Shown: positions 1 through 13,000 of the stretch, piece by piece | Layout: each line of letters opens with the position of its first letter | Numbering within the stretch: position 1 is the first letter of the stretch | Assembly (NCBI GenBank): GCA_019925095.2 | Contig: CM034390.1 | Coordinates: 2,157,501-2,221,500 of the forward strand | Source: Dendrolimus kikuchii | Taxonomy: Eukaryota; Arthropoda; Insecta; Lepidoptera; Lasiocampidae | Reading direction: 5' to 3' | Length of the DNA: 64,000 bases | Notes under the pieces: generated by a model | Databases searched by the model: none | What the model was told of the DNA's origin: nothing | Seen by the model: only the letters and a program-made list of their open reading frames with translations | Position numbers and translations under genes: made by a program

Positions 1-208
1 TTTATAACAGTATCATTACGTCTTAGTGCTCTTTTAAATTGTTGTCGTATATTTTCGTGTGATGTTCCATTCATTGCATATTTAGGATCTTGCTAGTCGT
101 CCGCTAACCAGACGGCTAGACTCGTCCAACCGCTAACCAGCGGACGACTAGACGCTTCGGTATTGACTGTCATTCCAACGTGTTTGCTTAAAATCTTGGT
201 CAGGACCA

Positions 209-522
209 TTTTTTTTTTATTGCAGGAGCTCAGCAGACAGGCAGACGGCTCACTTGATGGAAAGCGGTTACCATCGCCTATAGACATTTGCAACACCAAA
301 AAGTGCTACAAATGCGCTGCTGCTCTCTTAAGGGAGACTGGAACCTGATCACTAATGCCGGAACACAACTCAAAGTTGTTATGGCGACATACTTTAGACC
401 AGATATGGTAGCCATCCAGTCGAGCAAATGCCCTACGACCTGGCTGTGGGTTGTTTTGTTACCTCTTATGACAGGCCGCCCGGCCGCAGAAAATTGTATT
501 CTTTCTCCGTTCCTGCACGGAT
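209..522 (-). mobile_element. SINE-B copy 1
   Basis: Near full-length copy of a dispersed repeat of about 310 bp. Read on the minus strand it starts ATCCGTGCAGGAACGG and ends TCCTGCAATAAAA, so the T-run at 209 is its A-rich tail. About 15 related copies lie in this window. The A tail and variable truncation indicate retroposition. No tRNA-type B box was recognised, so the origin of its promoter is unknown. The short open frames in it are not conserved as protein, because copies break them. Confidence 0.75.
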
Positions 523-614
523 AATAAATGCATGCATCGCTTAGGTATTTCTGACTTATTGTGCTATTTATTACCTTTACCGTTGTTGATAGTAAAAAAA
601 AAACATCTTGGCTA

Positions 615-948
615 CGTTCTACAAAAGACTCGTACCAGCCACGTTCACGATTGTAATGTTTCCCGTTCTACTTACTTGCGATCGTTACAATCATAAACTA
701 ATGGAACGGATTATGGAGCGTTGATTTGTTGAAAATCGCGCCTTTTTAAATCTCAATCGATAGAGAGAACAAATGCTCTGTGGTTAACGCCCACTTGGAC
801 CCAGCTCTTGACATGGGTCGTTGTGAGCGCTGTTTGGTCGAAAACAATGACGTCATTAGTGACGTTTTCGCCACGACCAAAACGACCGTGGTCGCCTTGT
901 GCATCGGCAGACGAAGCATTTTGGGCGTTGTGAGGTACTAGAGGAACG
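615..948. mobile_element. MITE copy 1 carrying a CRE motif
   Basis: Diverged copy of the inverted-repeat element also found at 3977-4346. The two share long interior stretches, including the CREB/ATF palindrome TGACGTCA at 848-855, and both end in imperfect terminal inverted repeats (CGTTC...CTCGTACC at the left, GGTACTAGAGGAACG at the right). No coding capacity was seen. It lies downstream of the beta subunit gene on the minus strand. Confidence 0.6.
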
Positions 949-1319
949 CGTCCCATAAGAAAAATTTTGACAAGAAGAAATCAGTTTGAGACAGACCTCG
1001 AACGAATTGCAGTGGTAGACTGGAATATTGTCACGATTGATATACGTAGTTACGTCCATCCAAGTCTGAGATACCCACTAAACCCTTCAATCTTCTTCGG
1101 CTTATGCATCGTAAGAAAATCTGCAGTAAGTTTATCCATAGTACAACAAGCAAACTTTGTGGTAGAGCTTTGCTGAAATCATTATCTTGTTTATAGTTCT
1201 TAGAGCCGGCTCGAAACACGGATAGAAACACAATTAGCAGTCTGATCTAACTAATCAGTATTAGCCTTGTGCTAATTGTGTTTCTTGCGATGAGTTAGAG
1301 TTCCGATGTCCTCCACCCC

Positions 1320-1560
1320 CTATTCCAATCCTATATCCCATCCCTTGTGATCCATTTTTTTTGTCTGATCCCTTCTTGAGAGAAAAAAGAAGACTTTTTT
1401 CTCATCCCCCATATATCTCATCCTCTTTATTCCCATAGTAAAGACTGGCAACACGTTGGTTTCGCCTCTGGTGTTGCATACGTCTAAAGGCGACGGTAAC
1501 TACTTTCTATGAGCTGGGTCGGATACCTCTTTGCCAGTTTTGCGATAAAAAAAGCGTGGT
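1320..1560. repeat. Unclassified SINE-like relic
   Basis: The stretch contains a phrase resembling the SINE-B tail region (CTGGTGTTGCATACGTC... GGCGACGGTAACTAC) beside pyrimidine-rich DNA. It is too diverged to assign ends. No gene is seen between 950 and 2590. Confidence 0.3.
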
Positions 1561-1937
1561 GGGTATATCATCAGATCCCATAGGATTAAGGCTGCCCAAG
1601 CCCAAAAGTCTGACGTTGATGGATCTTGGTACTATTGAATCTTATAGGATTGTATCGAAATAAAACAACTCCATAAACCTAATATGGAACCAACTATTGC
1701 GTGTTTATTGACTCTCCGTCCAGAAAACATTACATACATAACTTTATAATAAATATTATTAAATAGTTAATAATTTAAAACTTTCATCAACTTTTATTTG
1801 AAGCGTGAGAATTAAGAAACTCAGTGGCGCCCTCTGTGGCATTTATTCTAAAACGAATACAAAAGAATCGCCGACTATGTGGCTATTGCTAATGGCGCTG
1901 TGGCAGATGACGCCGGACGTGTGACACGCGAACTCGA

Positions 1938-1979
1938 TGACCTCGGTTGCCTTGGTAACCTTGATGACCTTGATGACCT
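1938..1979 (-). promoter_or_regulatory. Cluster of AGGTCA-like half-sites spaced by 3 bp
   Basis: On the minus strand AGGTCA, AGGTCA and AGGTTA follow each other with exactly three bases between them (1974-1979, 1965-1970, 1956-1961), and another AGGTCA lies at 1938-1943. DR-spaced AGGTCA repeats are nuclear-receptor binding sites in general. Function here is inference. A simple GATGACCTT repeat is an equally good explanation. Confidence 0.3.
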
Positions 1980-2302
1980 CAGTGTCTTTGACAACTGTTT
2001 CCGACCTCAGCCACTACTGTCACTCCACCATTCAACACTCAAAACAAAACTACATTATTTCATTCACTCTTTTCTATTCCATAGTCATTAATTAACTCAT
2101 TCACTCACTCTTTGAGACAGTTCAATAATCGCCTTAAAATTTTAAGCTACGAATAAATTATAATCTCTACTTCTGCAATAGATCACCAATCAGTTCAGAT
2201 AACAACAATTTGGCAGTAACACATCAACGAATTATTGGTGACCCTGATAACATTGACCAATCTACTGTGACCTCCGATGACATCTAATGAATTCCTGGTA
2301 AC

Positions 2303-2308
2303 TTTATT
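2303..2308 (-). terminator. Candidate polyadenylation signal for the beta subunit gene
   Basis: AATAAA on the minus strand about 285 bp after the stop codon at 2591-2593. It is plausible by distance and orientation. No transcript evidence is available, and AT-rich DNA gives such hexamers by chance. Confidence 0.3.
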
Positions 2309-2590
2309 TTTAAATTAAGTATTTTAATATCTCAATATGATTTAAATGATGAATAGTCTCCTTACATTAATACTTTATAATACAAGAGATCATCAGCAAA
2401 CAGTCAATACAATTAGCAATTATAAACAAACAGCTATTAAACAGCTCACAGGCCTCAGCCGTCAACTGATGTCAATAAAATTGTTCGAATTCGTCCCTAT
2501 ATTGAAGTTGGTCATTTAGACTTCAGTGACCTTGATGATTTTAATGTCCAAGACGACGATGTTGACGGCAATGACTTTGTAGCTGAATAT

Positions 2591-2700
2591 TTAAGCGCGG
2601 TCCACCATCAACTCGAAGTGGACCGAACCGCGTCGCTCGTAGCGGTCGTAGAAGATGTTCTTGGCCCATGCTTTGCACTCGATGTTAATGAGAACGCCCG
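2591..2700 (-). CDS. nrv: Beta subunit exon 7 (C-terminal, stop)
   Basis: Acceptor TTACAG ends at 2701. The exon enters in phase 1, so A from exon 6 plus CG gives Thr, followed by [15 protein letters not shown] and [13 protein letters not shown], then TAA at 2591-2593. It holds the last ectodomain cysteine. It is too short to stand out as a long open frame and was found by following the expected C-terminus. Confidence 0.95.
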
Positions 2701-5700
2701 CTGTAAGAGCAAATATATGATATATTAATTATTTATTGTTACGTCTTTAAGATTTTCTTAATATAGTTAAAGTTTTATTGATATCATCAATATTAGCAAA
2801 TCTTCTTTTCCTAAAGTGTTTTAGAAGAAATTGTGAATATGGAAAAGTTTTGTACGAAGTCTGAGTTTATTAAAGATCGGCCTTACTCCTCCTGCAAGTT
2901 TTACTGGTGTCGGTTATGAAACGATAAATTGGGCATTAAACTTCGTATACAAGCATTTAGCTTTAGAGGCTACCACGAACAAAACTTACAGACGTACGCT
3001 CCGGCTTAAGCAAACACATTACTTTTTGCTTAATTTTATTTAGTCAATGCTCGTGATATACCTTTGCCATAGAGACCGCGTCAAGTTTCGTGGTAGTTTG
3101 CGTTTCTTAGTTAGATAAAATATACATTTTATGGCAATTTCTGAGCTATTAAATTATTCTCCAGTGAAGTTTTTTTCTACCAAGTTATTAGGTACAGTTA
3201 TTGCTAAAAAATCTACTCCATTTTCTTGATATCCAATATTCTTCATAGCGTTACGCCCTAAGCTATTTATCAAGTGAACAACATTTAGATGACGAGGAAT
3301 TCCTGAAGGGAAATAGTACTTACTCCTAGGTTTCTCAAAGAGCACAGCCACTAAGGGGCTGAGGTACCCTTCCTTGTTGGTGAACGGGTAATAGTAGGAT
3401 GGGAAGCCCCTTCGAGGAATGTACTGTACTGGCCCAATATTTTCGACGTCAGCAGGGTTCTCTCCTTCACAGGACACCCACACGGTGTTAGCTTCAGGCT
3501 TGCCAGACTGGAAAAATATTGGTAAAATAATTAAAAATTGAACTCTTTATAGTTGAACATCACCATCAACAATTGCAATTTTTGTATTAAAACAAATAAA
3601 TAATGTGGGTTTCTTATGTATAATTTCAAAGTAATTTGAGAACGACAATCTGTCCCGAACCCGGACTGACCTTAGATAATGATAATTAAACTTAAACGAA
3701 AATTAATGAAGTTGATAATTTCTTAAGTATTGTGAATACAGTCTAAAAAATAAAAAATGATACGTACGAGCATTTTAATGTGTTGCTTTAAATCTTCAGG
3801 CATATTTTGGGGTAAGTCTTCAGTGTTATTGTAAAGCTTAGGCGTCCAGTTGAAGATCTAGAATTAAAATGAACAGTAGAAGTAACTTTATACCTATGTC
3901 AAGAGGCAATGCACTTTTTTATAATAATGATCAATTATTTAATTCAGATTATCATTTGCACAAACTACATATGCTACGTTCCATTAGGGACTCACAACGA
4001 CCACGTTCACGACCGCTATTTTTCCCGTTCCACTTGCTTGCGGACGTTATAATCATAAACGCTAGTGGAACGGGTTATAGAGCGTTGATGTCATTAATGT
4101 CATACGCATTACGCACATGTCATTCGTTGATATGAAAATCGAGCCTTTTTCAATGTGTTGACAAGAGAGACTTAATGCTTTGTGGTCAACGCCCACTTCG
4201 ACCCACCTTTTGACATCGTTGTGGGCGTCGTATGATCGAAAATGATGACGTCATTAGTGACGTTTTCACCACGACCACAACGATCGCGGTCGCCTTGTGG
4301 AAAGGCCAACTGAGCATTTTGGGCGTTGTGAGTTACTAATGGAACGCCCTAATAGTAGCTTTACTACGTAGTGACACATAATTATGGACAGTCGTAGGGA
4401 TGTTCTAAACTGCGTCAAATTCAGTAGAATTTTCTGATTACGAGCGAGATAAATAAGTATGGCCATCACCTGCCAGTGCCTTGACACTGGCAAGTTGTTG
4501 AACCACGCTCCTGGCTCAGGATGACAAATGGAACACCAGGATGATTTTGATTTTGATGGTCTGTTTTATTGAATCTAGCAAAAAACAATTACAGGGCACA
4601 TTTAGTGATAATGAACTTGAAAAGCAAGCTGTTAAAAGAACGAACCTTATTCAGTTTCAAGAATACACAAGGTCCGCCTTCTTCATAATTGTATTGCTTC
4701 TCAGGGGTACAGGGGTTAAAATCGTCGATTGGTACGTCGCAAACTTGCTTCTCTCCGAGGGTTCCTGTTGACGGATTGCAGGGAACACGATTTTCAGCAC
4801 CAGCAGGCTCACCGCTGCCACTGCCTTTCTTGCGATACTCTAGAAATTTGTGTGTACATCTTGGTGATCTGATGAATTCATATTCACGACGTATCCAATT
4901 AACCAAAAATTGTAATTCTTTAATTCAGTGTATCTATTGGAATAGTGAAAGTATTTGGTCGTAATATGTAGCTCAGAGGTATTTATAAACATTGTACAGC
5001 AATAAACTTTAATATACCTGCCTTAGCCAATTTCGGTTATAGCAACTGTACTATGAATATTAAAGTTCCAATTTTCGAGCCTGCCTGCCATATGACTTTA
5101 TGAATCTATTTTGGCCAGAAACGTGCGATCAATAAACCAAAAGCGGCCGCGTTGGCAGATTCGTAATAATACTATGATAAGTATCAATTTAAAGTTGGAG
5201 ATCATGATATGTCTTACGCCTACCAGTAATTCAAGACATATGATAATAGATGACTTTAGAATAATTAAATTAAATTAATACATACGGCCAAGGAAGTCGT
5301 CGATGACCTGTGCCCATTTGAGGACGGATCCCTTGTCGTTGGCCCTGTAGTAGATCAGGGTGCTCTCCACATTGGCGGACTCCGGCATTGGCCTGAAGCC
5401 CAGACCTGCACACGCAATTGATTACTTGATACATCTTACATATCTTATCTTATATACATAGAAATTTCGTGGCACGATGATGTCCGGGATAAACTCCGAA
5501 ACAACTAAACTGAATTGGATGAAATTTTGTAACTATGTAATTTGATCCAACTTAAAAGATACCATCGCTTTTATCTCGATTGTTGACCTCAACTATAAAA
5601 TTCTAATGTCAGTGGTGTATGTCACTGAATTCCTTCTAAACCCCTGGTCTGATCTTGATGAAGTTTTTGTTTGCCCCCGAGTGGGTCCCCGGATGGTTTA

Positions 5701-8700
5701 AATTCACAATTGGGCCCAGTAGGTGGCGCTGCAAATAGGTTCAAATTTCTTTTAGAAGTCTGGGCAACGTCTGCCCGTACCGTCTGTAATTTCTAAACCA
5801 ATGTACCTAAAAACGAGTAATATGAAATATGACAATTATTTTAGTCAAACAATTAGCGTATCTATCCAATGCGGTAACGCTGCTAGCCTTTAAGGAATTA
5901 GTTTTCAATAACTAACGGTGATTTTAAGACCAATTTTTTATTTATAGTTTTATTGTTTGTATTTAAAGATAGCTTACATGTATGTCTTTGAAGACCACGG
6001 ACCATAAAAATGGACCCGAAATTTTGGGAGGCTTGCATGGGGCTATGGGAAGGCCATCACGCAGAGGTCCCTTGACAAATTTAATGTTAATTCGGCGTGA
6101 GACTGACCGGCGATTACCCCTGTCTACACCATATAAAAATGCACTCAAGGATAAGCCCCGGCTAGTGTAGGACTATTGTAGGGAATGAGAACAAAAGGTA
6201 CCGGGATATTGGGATGAATTACTAGTGGAACTAGGGATCTGGGTTAGAGGGGACTGTACTATGTTAAGGGAACATGGGAAAAGGGGCACACGGTGACTCG
6301 CCACTGCGTGCATGGGCCCCAAAAAGTGCTATAGAAGATAGGGGCAACATGGGTGTGAGTGACTACGGGGTGTAGAGACGTGGGCTACAGGTTCACCGAA
6401 GCTACTTCCCACGTTAGGCGATTTATCACTTCCACCGCTGGAGTTTGAGTCTTAGCTGTAACAATGTCCACTCCGTGCCGGCTGGCTAAGGCAAGCACGG
6501 AGGCGGGGGCCTTGCCTTGGCCCCCGGTGTAAGATCCGAGGTGTCGCTACTCACCTAAGCCTTCGCCACAAAGCCTCCCTGCTGGTATAGCTTACATTAT
6601 TATTATTTGTTAATTGTATAATTTGAACAATCTATATAAATATATATAAATCAATTGATGTTCGTTAGTCCCGCTAAAACTCGAGAACGGCTGAACTAAT
6701 AGGGCTAATTTTTTATTTTGAATTATTTTTAGAAGTCCAGGGAAGGTTTAAAAGGTGAGTAAATATAAAAAACATGCTTGGAATATAGTAAAGACAACAA
6801 TATCGCTTTCCCTTAGAAACTATTCCTACCTGTCAATCATTTGATGTTCGTCCCGTCGTTTAGAAATCAATTAAATTTAAAAGTCGTTCAGAAATCAAAT
6901 TAAATTTCAGTGATATTTCTTTTATTTTTTTGGTTTTGAATGTCAAACGTTTGATATTTGTCCCGTCGTTCAGAAATCAACGTTTTTTATTTATTGATTC
7001 TGAGGCAGTACAAACTTTGCCGGGTCAGCTAGTTAATAATAAATTATCTGATTAGTTAGAATTATGACATCACAACGCAGTGTACTCATACATAATCAAA
7101 GACTGACGCTTTGTATGATGAAAGAGGTGTGTCAGTTGGTTTAACTGTCAAATACCCTGTTCTAGATCAAACTATAGGTCACGTGACTTTTTTAACCGAC
7201 TTCAAACAAGCAGAAGGTTCTCAATTCGTCGCGAGGATCGGAAAAACTTAGGGCCTTAAGGAATTCATGTAGAGCAAATATAGTAATTCAAATTCAAAAG
7301 TTTTTATTCAAAATATTCCACTCTTTGAAGGTCATACATATAAGTTAAAAATTAATTTTACTTCCTATTCTATGTACACCGCTTCGCACAGTGTTATTGC
7401 TGTTAAGAAGAAGAAGCGGCAAGAAACTGCCCAGCAACACGCCTAGCTAAAAAATACTATTCATTGTATCTCTTATTCTATTTATATCTCAAGTTCTTTT
7501 TTTAAAGAGTTATACAGAAGTCTGTTACAGAATTACTTTTCGAAGAATTAATGGAGTTGTAGCAAACAGTGCATGCTCAGTAAAACAAACACACAGTAAG
7601 AGGAAAGAAGATTATTATTACTGTTAGAATAATGACGAGACGTACTAAAAGTAGCAGCTATAAACAAAGGTTATATTTACCTGGATTACTCCCAATGAGC
7701 GATGCGTCCATCTGCCACTTGGGCATTTTGGCGTCGAGGGTCTGGTAGAATATCACCAGCATCGCGGCGAAGAAGCCCACGAGGATGGCATAGAAGATTA
7801 AGTAGAAGAGGAGGATTTTAGCTGTGAACAAAAATTATTGTAAGGTCAAGTATTGTAGTCATCTTGTAACTCATATTTTTTTTAAATAATTAAACGATCT
7901 GAAAATTACATCTGTACTAATACTGTAAAGAGGAAACATTTGTATGTTTGTAACGAATAAAGTCAAAAACTGTTGGACCGATTTTAAAAATTCTATCACC
8001 ATTAAAATGCTATTTTATTCCAAATTAATATATGCTATATTTATTACTAGAAAAATTTAGGGATCCCTACTAATAAAATTAGTCTTTGAGTGGGTCCGGA
8101 GATGGTTTAGATTCAGAATCAGACCCGGTAGGTGGCACTGGAATCGGGTTCTAGATTTTTATTTTTTCAGGGCAGGACGTCTGCCGGGTACAACTAGTAT
8201 ATATATATATGTGCAGCGCCATCTATTTTGATATATTCAACTATCGGATCCGCTAGTGTTCAGATAGTTATATGATATGTGTATGTAGACTATTTGTGAT
8301 GGAAGTAGGCATAATACAAACAAGACGTTAGAATAGTGTTTGAAACTGTTTGGCGGTACTTCTTTAAAAAGGACAACCCGTTCAAATTAAAAAGCACAAG
8401 GCCAGTAGAAAGAGAGAGAGAGAGAGAGATAATACATTATTGCACACCAAAATATATAATTACAAAACAGACCATATTTACAATATTTTCTAGGCAATAC
8501 AATAGGCGGCCTTATCGCTCAAAGCGATCTCTCCGGGGCATCCTAAAGCAAAGAGATTTGAATCAGGCGATATAGGTGGTGCAGGAAAAAGGCAATAAAT
8601 AGATACATAAATACTCAAACTAATTTAAGAAAGAACTATACATATATACATAGTCATATATAAACAACTAGCTGTCCCGGCAGACGTTGTTCTGCCCTGA

Positions 8701-10018
8701 AGAAATAAAATTTAGCACCCGATCGCAGCGCCACCTACCGGGTCCAATTGTGAATCTAAACCATCCTCGAATCCACTTGAATACACACAAAAAAATTCAT
8801 TCAAATCGGTCCAGTCGTTTAGGAGGAGTTCACTGTCAACACACGTACAAAAGAATTATATATATACATAAAGATAATACAATTCAAAATATATAAGTTA
8901 TTATAATAAATCTATATATATCTATATAATAATAAATTAGCATGATTGTATTGTGTAAATCAGACGTAGCCGTTTGTGGACAAACAGTATTTTCTGGGCA
9001 AATCTCTAAATGTTTTGCAAAATATATTTCAAAGTTTGACAGCCTGCACAGTAAAAGAATTATCACAATAGGATGAAGTGTCTGCAGGCGTCATAAGTTT
9101 TCAGTACGTATCATGGCGGAAATTGTGGGCAGTGGATAGGCGAAGCAATTTAAAACGTTCCTTAAGGTACTGGAGACTATTAGGAGTAAATAATATGTCT
9201 TAAAGGAGAGTGAGAATGTGAGTATTCCGGCGGAAATTAATAGGAAGCCACTTAAGTCTTTTACGATATTCGGAAACATGGTCATATTTTCGCAATCCAA
9301 ATATGAACCCGATACAAACATTCTAGAGCCGCTCAAGCTTGTTCAGCAGTTCTAAGGTTAAACTAAATAGCAGGCATCAGCGTAATCAAGTATGGGAAGC
9401 AAGAGAGACTCAGCAAGCGTAATCTTGGTAGCAGTGGGCAAAAAATTCCTTAATCTTCTGAGGGATATTTAAATATAATTGATAATATATACATACATAC
9501 ATACATAACTTCACACCAGTTCCCTTGCGGGGTAGGCACGAACAACAGAGCGCCATTTAGGCTTATTTTTACACACCTCACTTGCTTCTTTCACATTCAT
9601 TGTCATGCACGCTCGTCTGTTCTTAAGGCTCCTGACATCACCTTCTGCTAGTACACGATCAATTTGATCATAGAAGGTGTGTCGTGGCCTTCCACGACTT
9701 CTGCATCCATCCACTTTTGCACTGTATATCTGTTTAGTCATTCTTTCATCATGCATTCTTTCCACATGCCCGAACCACCGGAGCATTCCTTTCCTTACCT
9801 TCACCCCGACACTCTCTTTCAGACCAACTCTCTTTCTTACTTCGGTATTACGAACGCGGTCCGCGAGCGTCACTCTGCAGATTTTGCGCAGTGCTCGCAT
9901 CTCGACCGCGTTTACTCTACTTTCATGCTCTCTCTTCCATACCCAACTCTCGCTTCCATACGTGAGCGTAGATACCAGCACCGCGTTGTGTATGGCAAGC
10001 TGGGCCTTCTGGCTGAGG

Positions 10019-10097
<79 letters not shown>

Positions 10098-13000
10098 TAT
10101 TGCAGGAGATTAGCAGACAGGCAGACGTCCCACTTGATGGAAAGCGGTTACCATCGCTTATGGACATTTGCAACAGCAAAGTTGCTCAAATACGCTGCTG
10201 CTCTCTTAAGGGAAACTGGAACCTGGTCACTAATGCCGGAACACAACTCAAGGTTGTTATGGCGACATACTTTAGACCAGGGGTAGTAGCGATCCAGTCG
10301 GGCAAATGCCCTACCACCTGGCTGTGGGTTGTCAAGTCGCCTGTTACGACAGGCCGCCTGGCCGCAGGAAATTGTATTCTTTCTCCGTTCCTGCACGGAT
10401 AAAATAAGAACATAAGAACAATCGATACGCATATCGTTCGTATAATTGATCACAAGTGGCGACAATAGCGTGTTTCCTATCAAATTGCTAAACGAACACT
10501 GACCGCGTTTTAGCGGCCCACACCGTAAATTGATGGCATTTAACATTTGATTGGTTTCTCAGAATTTGTTTGTCACATCTTCAATCAGACGCTCGATATT
10601 AAACGTGACAGATCGAAAGTCATTGGGTTAATATCTAAAGCAGGTTCTTCGGTCGTGGATATAGAGAATACTGCGGTTTACAATTGTGGTATTTCTTTGC
10701 AAAAAAATATTTGTTTTGGGTTAAAAATTTTGAGGCAGGTGTAAAAATTTGTCCCTGTGATGTAAAAATTGGAGCCAAGCACTAAAATGTATCTAATAAT
10801 GATCTCGGTCTGGATGCCATGTTACTTCGGCTTGATTAATATATAATTCATAGTATTAAAACTTCACTAATGCAAAAAAGTGTATTATGAATGGCACCAG
10901 TATTATACAATAAATTACCTGACAATATAAAGAAGCAAAAATCCATATTATTATTTAAAGGACACCTAGAAAATATAGTTACATATTTTTTATTAAAATG
11001 TAAGTAATAATTATGTATACCACCGTCGCCACTCCTAATCAGAATATTGTTGCCACGGGTTGTCTGGAAGAGATCGCTTTTTAGCGATAAGACCGCCCTT
11101 TGTACCCAACTAGACTAATACTAGGTCGTAAGTTTTTTCTGTAATGGTCTACAATAAAGTGTTATCTATCTAAATTCTAATGATTACTATGTATTCTTAT
11201 AACTATTGCTTTGCTTGACATTTAATATAATCTAACTTATTTAATTATTATAGTAATTATGTCAATAATTATTGTAATGTTATTAGTTTCAATTTAGATT
11301 TAGCAGGGATGGAATGTACACCGCTGATATAGAAAGAAGAGTGAATTTGGGGAATAGTGTGAATGAAGCGTTAGGTAAACTTCTAGGCGCTAAGAATCTC
11401 AGCCAGAAGGCCCAGCTCGCCATACACAACGCGGTGCTGGTACCTACGCTCACGTATGGATGCGAGAGTTGGGTATGGAAGAGAGAGCATGAAAGTAGAG
11501 TAAACGCGGTCGAGATGCGAGCACTGCGCAAAATCTGCGGAGTGACGCTCGCGGACCGCGTTCGTAATACCGAAGTAAGAAAGAGAGTTGGTCTGAAAGA
11601 GAGTGTCGGGGTGAAGGTAAGGAAAGGAATGCTCCGGTGGTTCGGGCATGTGGAAAGAATGACTAAACAGATATACAATGCAAAAGTGGATGGATGCAGA
11701 AGTCGTGGAAGGCCACGACACACCTTCCATGATCAAATTGATCGTATACGAGCAGAAGGTGATGTCAGGAGCCTTAAGAACAGACGAGCTTGCATGACAA
11801 GTGTTATGAATGTCAAAGAGGCAAGTGAGGTGTGTAAGAATAAGCCTAAATGGCACTCTGTCGTTCGTGCCTACCCCGCAAGGGAATTGGCGTGAAGTTA
11901 TGTATGTATGTATGTATAAGATGTGAAAATTGCACGCCTAATAAGGCAAAATGTATTGAGATAATTACCACAAAAAAACACCTATGTACACATACATTTA
12001 TAGTAATAAATGATTATTCTATTCTATTCTAATTCATCAATTATGTATGTATAATGTTTTAACATATTATAATATAAGTAAAAAAAAACGCAAAGACATT
12101 TAAACTAAAATACATTATGTAGCAGATCACTGTCAAGGGGGAGTGTACCCAGAAGGCTGACTGCATTGCCACGCTGTATGGCAATACTTATTTGTTGTGC
12201 AAAATATGAGCCAGCCTTCTGATCACGGGTAGTGTCAGAGTTTCTTACTAATGTCTTTAAAGAAACTCTTTGCCGACGGACCCCATTCATCAATTTAGGG
12301 ATATTACCAAAACTCAATCTGGAGGCCCTCTTTTTTTGATGACGCAGGGGAATGTCTTTTCTAGGACATCATCCTCGGGCCTGGGGCGAAGGCTCGACGA
12401 GGGGTGTGTGGAAGTCTTGATCGACCGTGAGGACGGGAGATGGGCAGCAGTCAAACTACCCACTAAACCTAACCTGCGCCCCTAGCTCACACGCTTTTAC
12501 GGGTCGCTGTTAGATATGAGCATACCATTGAGAATCCAACCTAAAGCTGTGTGCATATTATAAGCTGCGACTGACTGTATCTGGATAAGGAAAGTCTATG
12601 GAAGTGTGCACATTATAAGCCGTAAGTTGCAAAGGTAACATTGGGCGTTCGGACGTCCTTTTTTTTTTACCAGGTGAAATCCGATTGAGGACTAAGCCGC
12701 GACAAGGGCAGAACCTTGGGGGGATAATTCGCGACCTAGTGTCGGATTCGCCAGATCGGGGATGGCACTAGCATGCCCAGTCAGAACTGGTGCCATGCTA
12801 TTGCCACTCCCGGTTAGGGATACCCACTAAAACCCCTGGGTATTCCGTCCTTCGCCTTATGCCAGGGCTACGGGTATATGACCTGGCCTCTCCGCAGCCC
12901 TGGCAGGCGTGGGCCCCGCGAGGCCTCTTCCACCGTTGGACATCGTAAAGCAACCTGGACACGTCCGACGACCACGTCACGTAATGTGCCCCTTTACACT

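Noticed and set aside
3154..3323. Extension of the beta subunit reading frame beyond 3324
   Set aside because: It passes a good GTAAGT donor and gives sequence unlike the family, whereas exon 7 restores the conserved C-terminus in phase.
9677..10402. 241-codon plus-strand frame
   Set aside because: It is antisense to LINE-A, runs through the (TA)n tract and then antisense SINE-B; a composite artefact.
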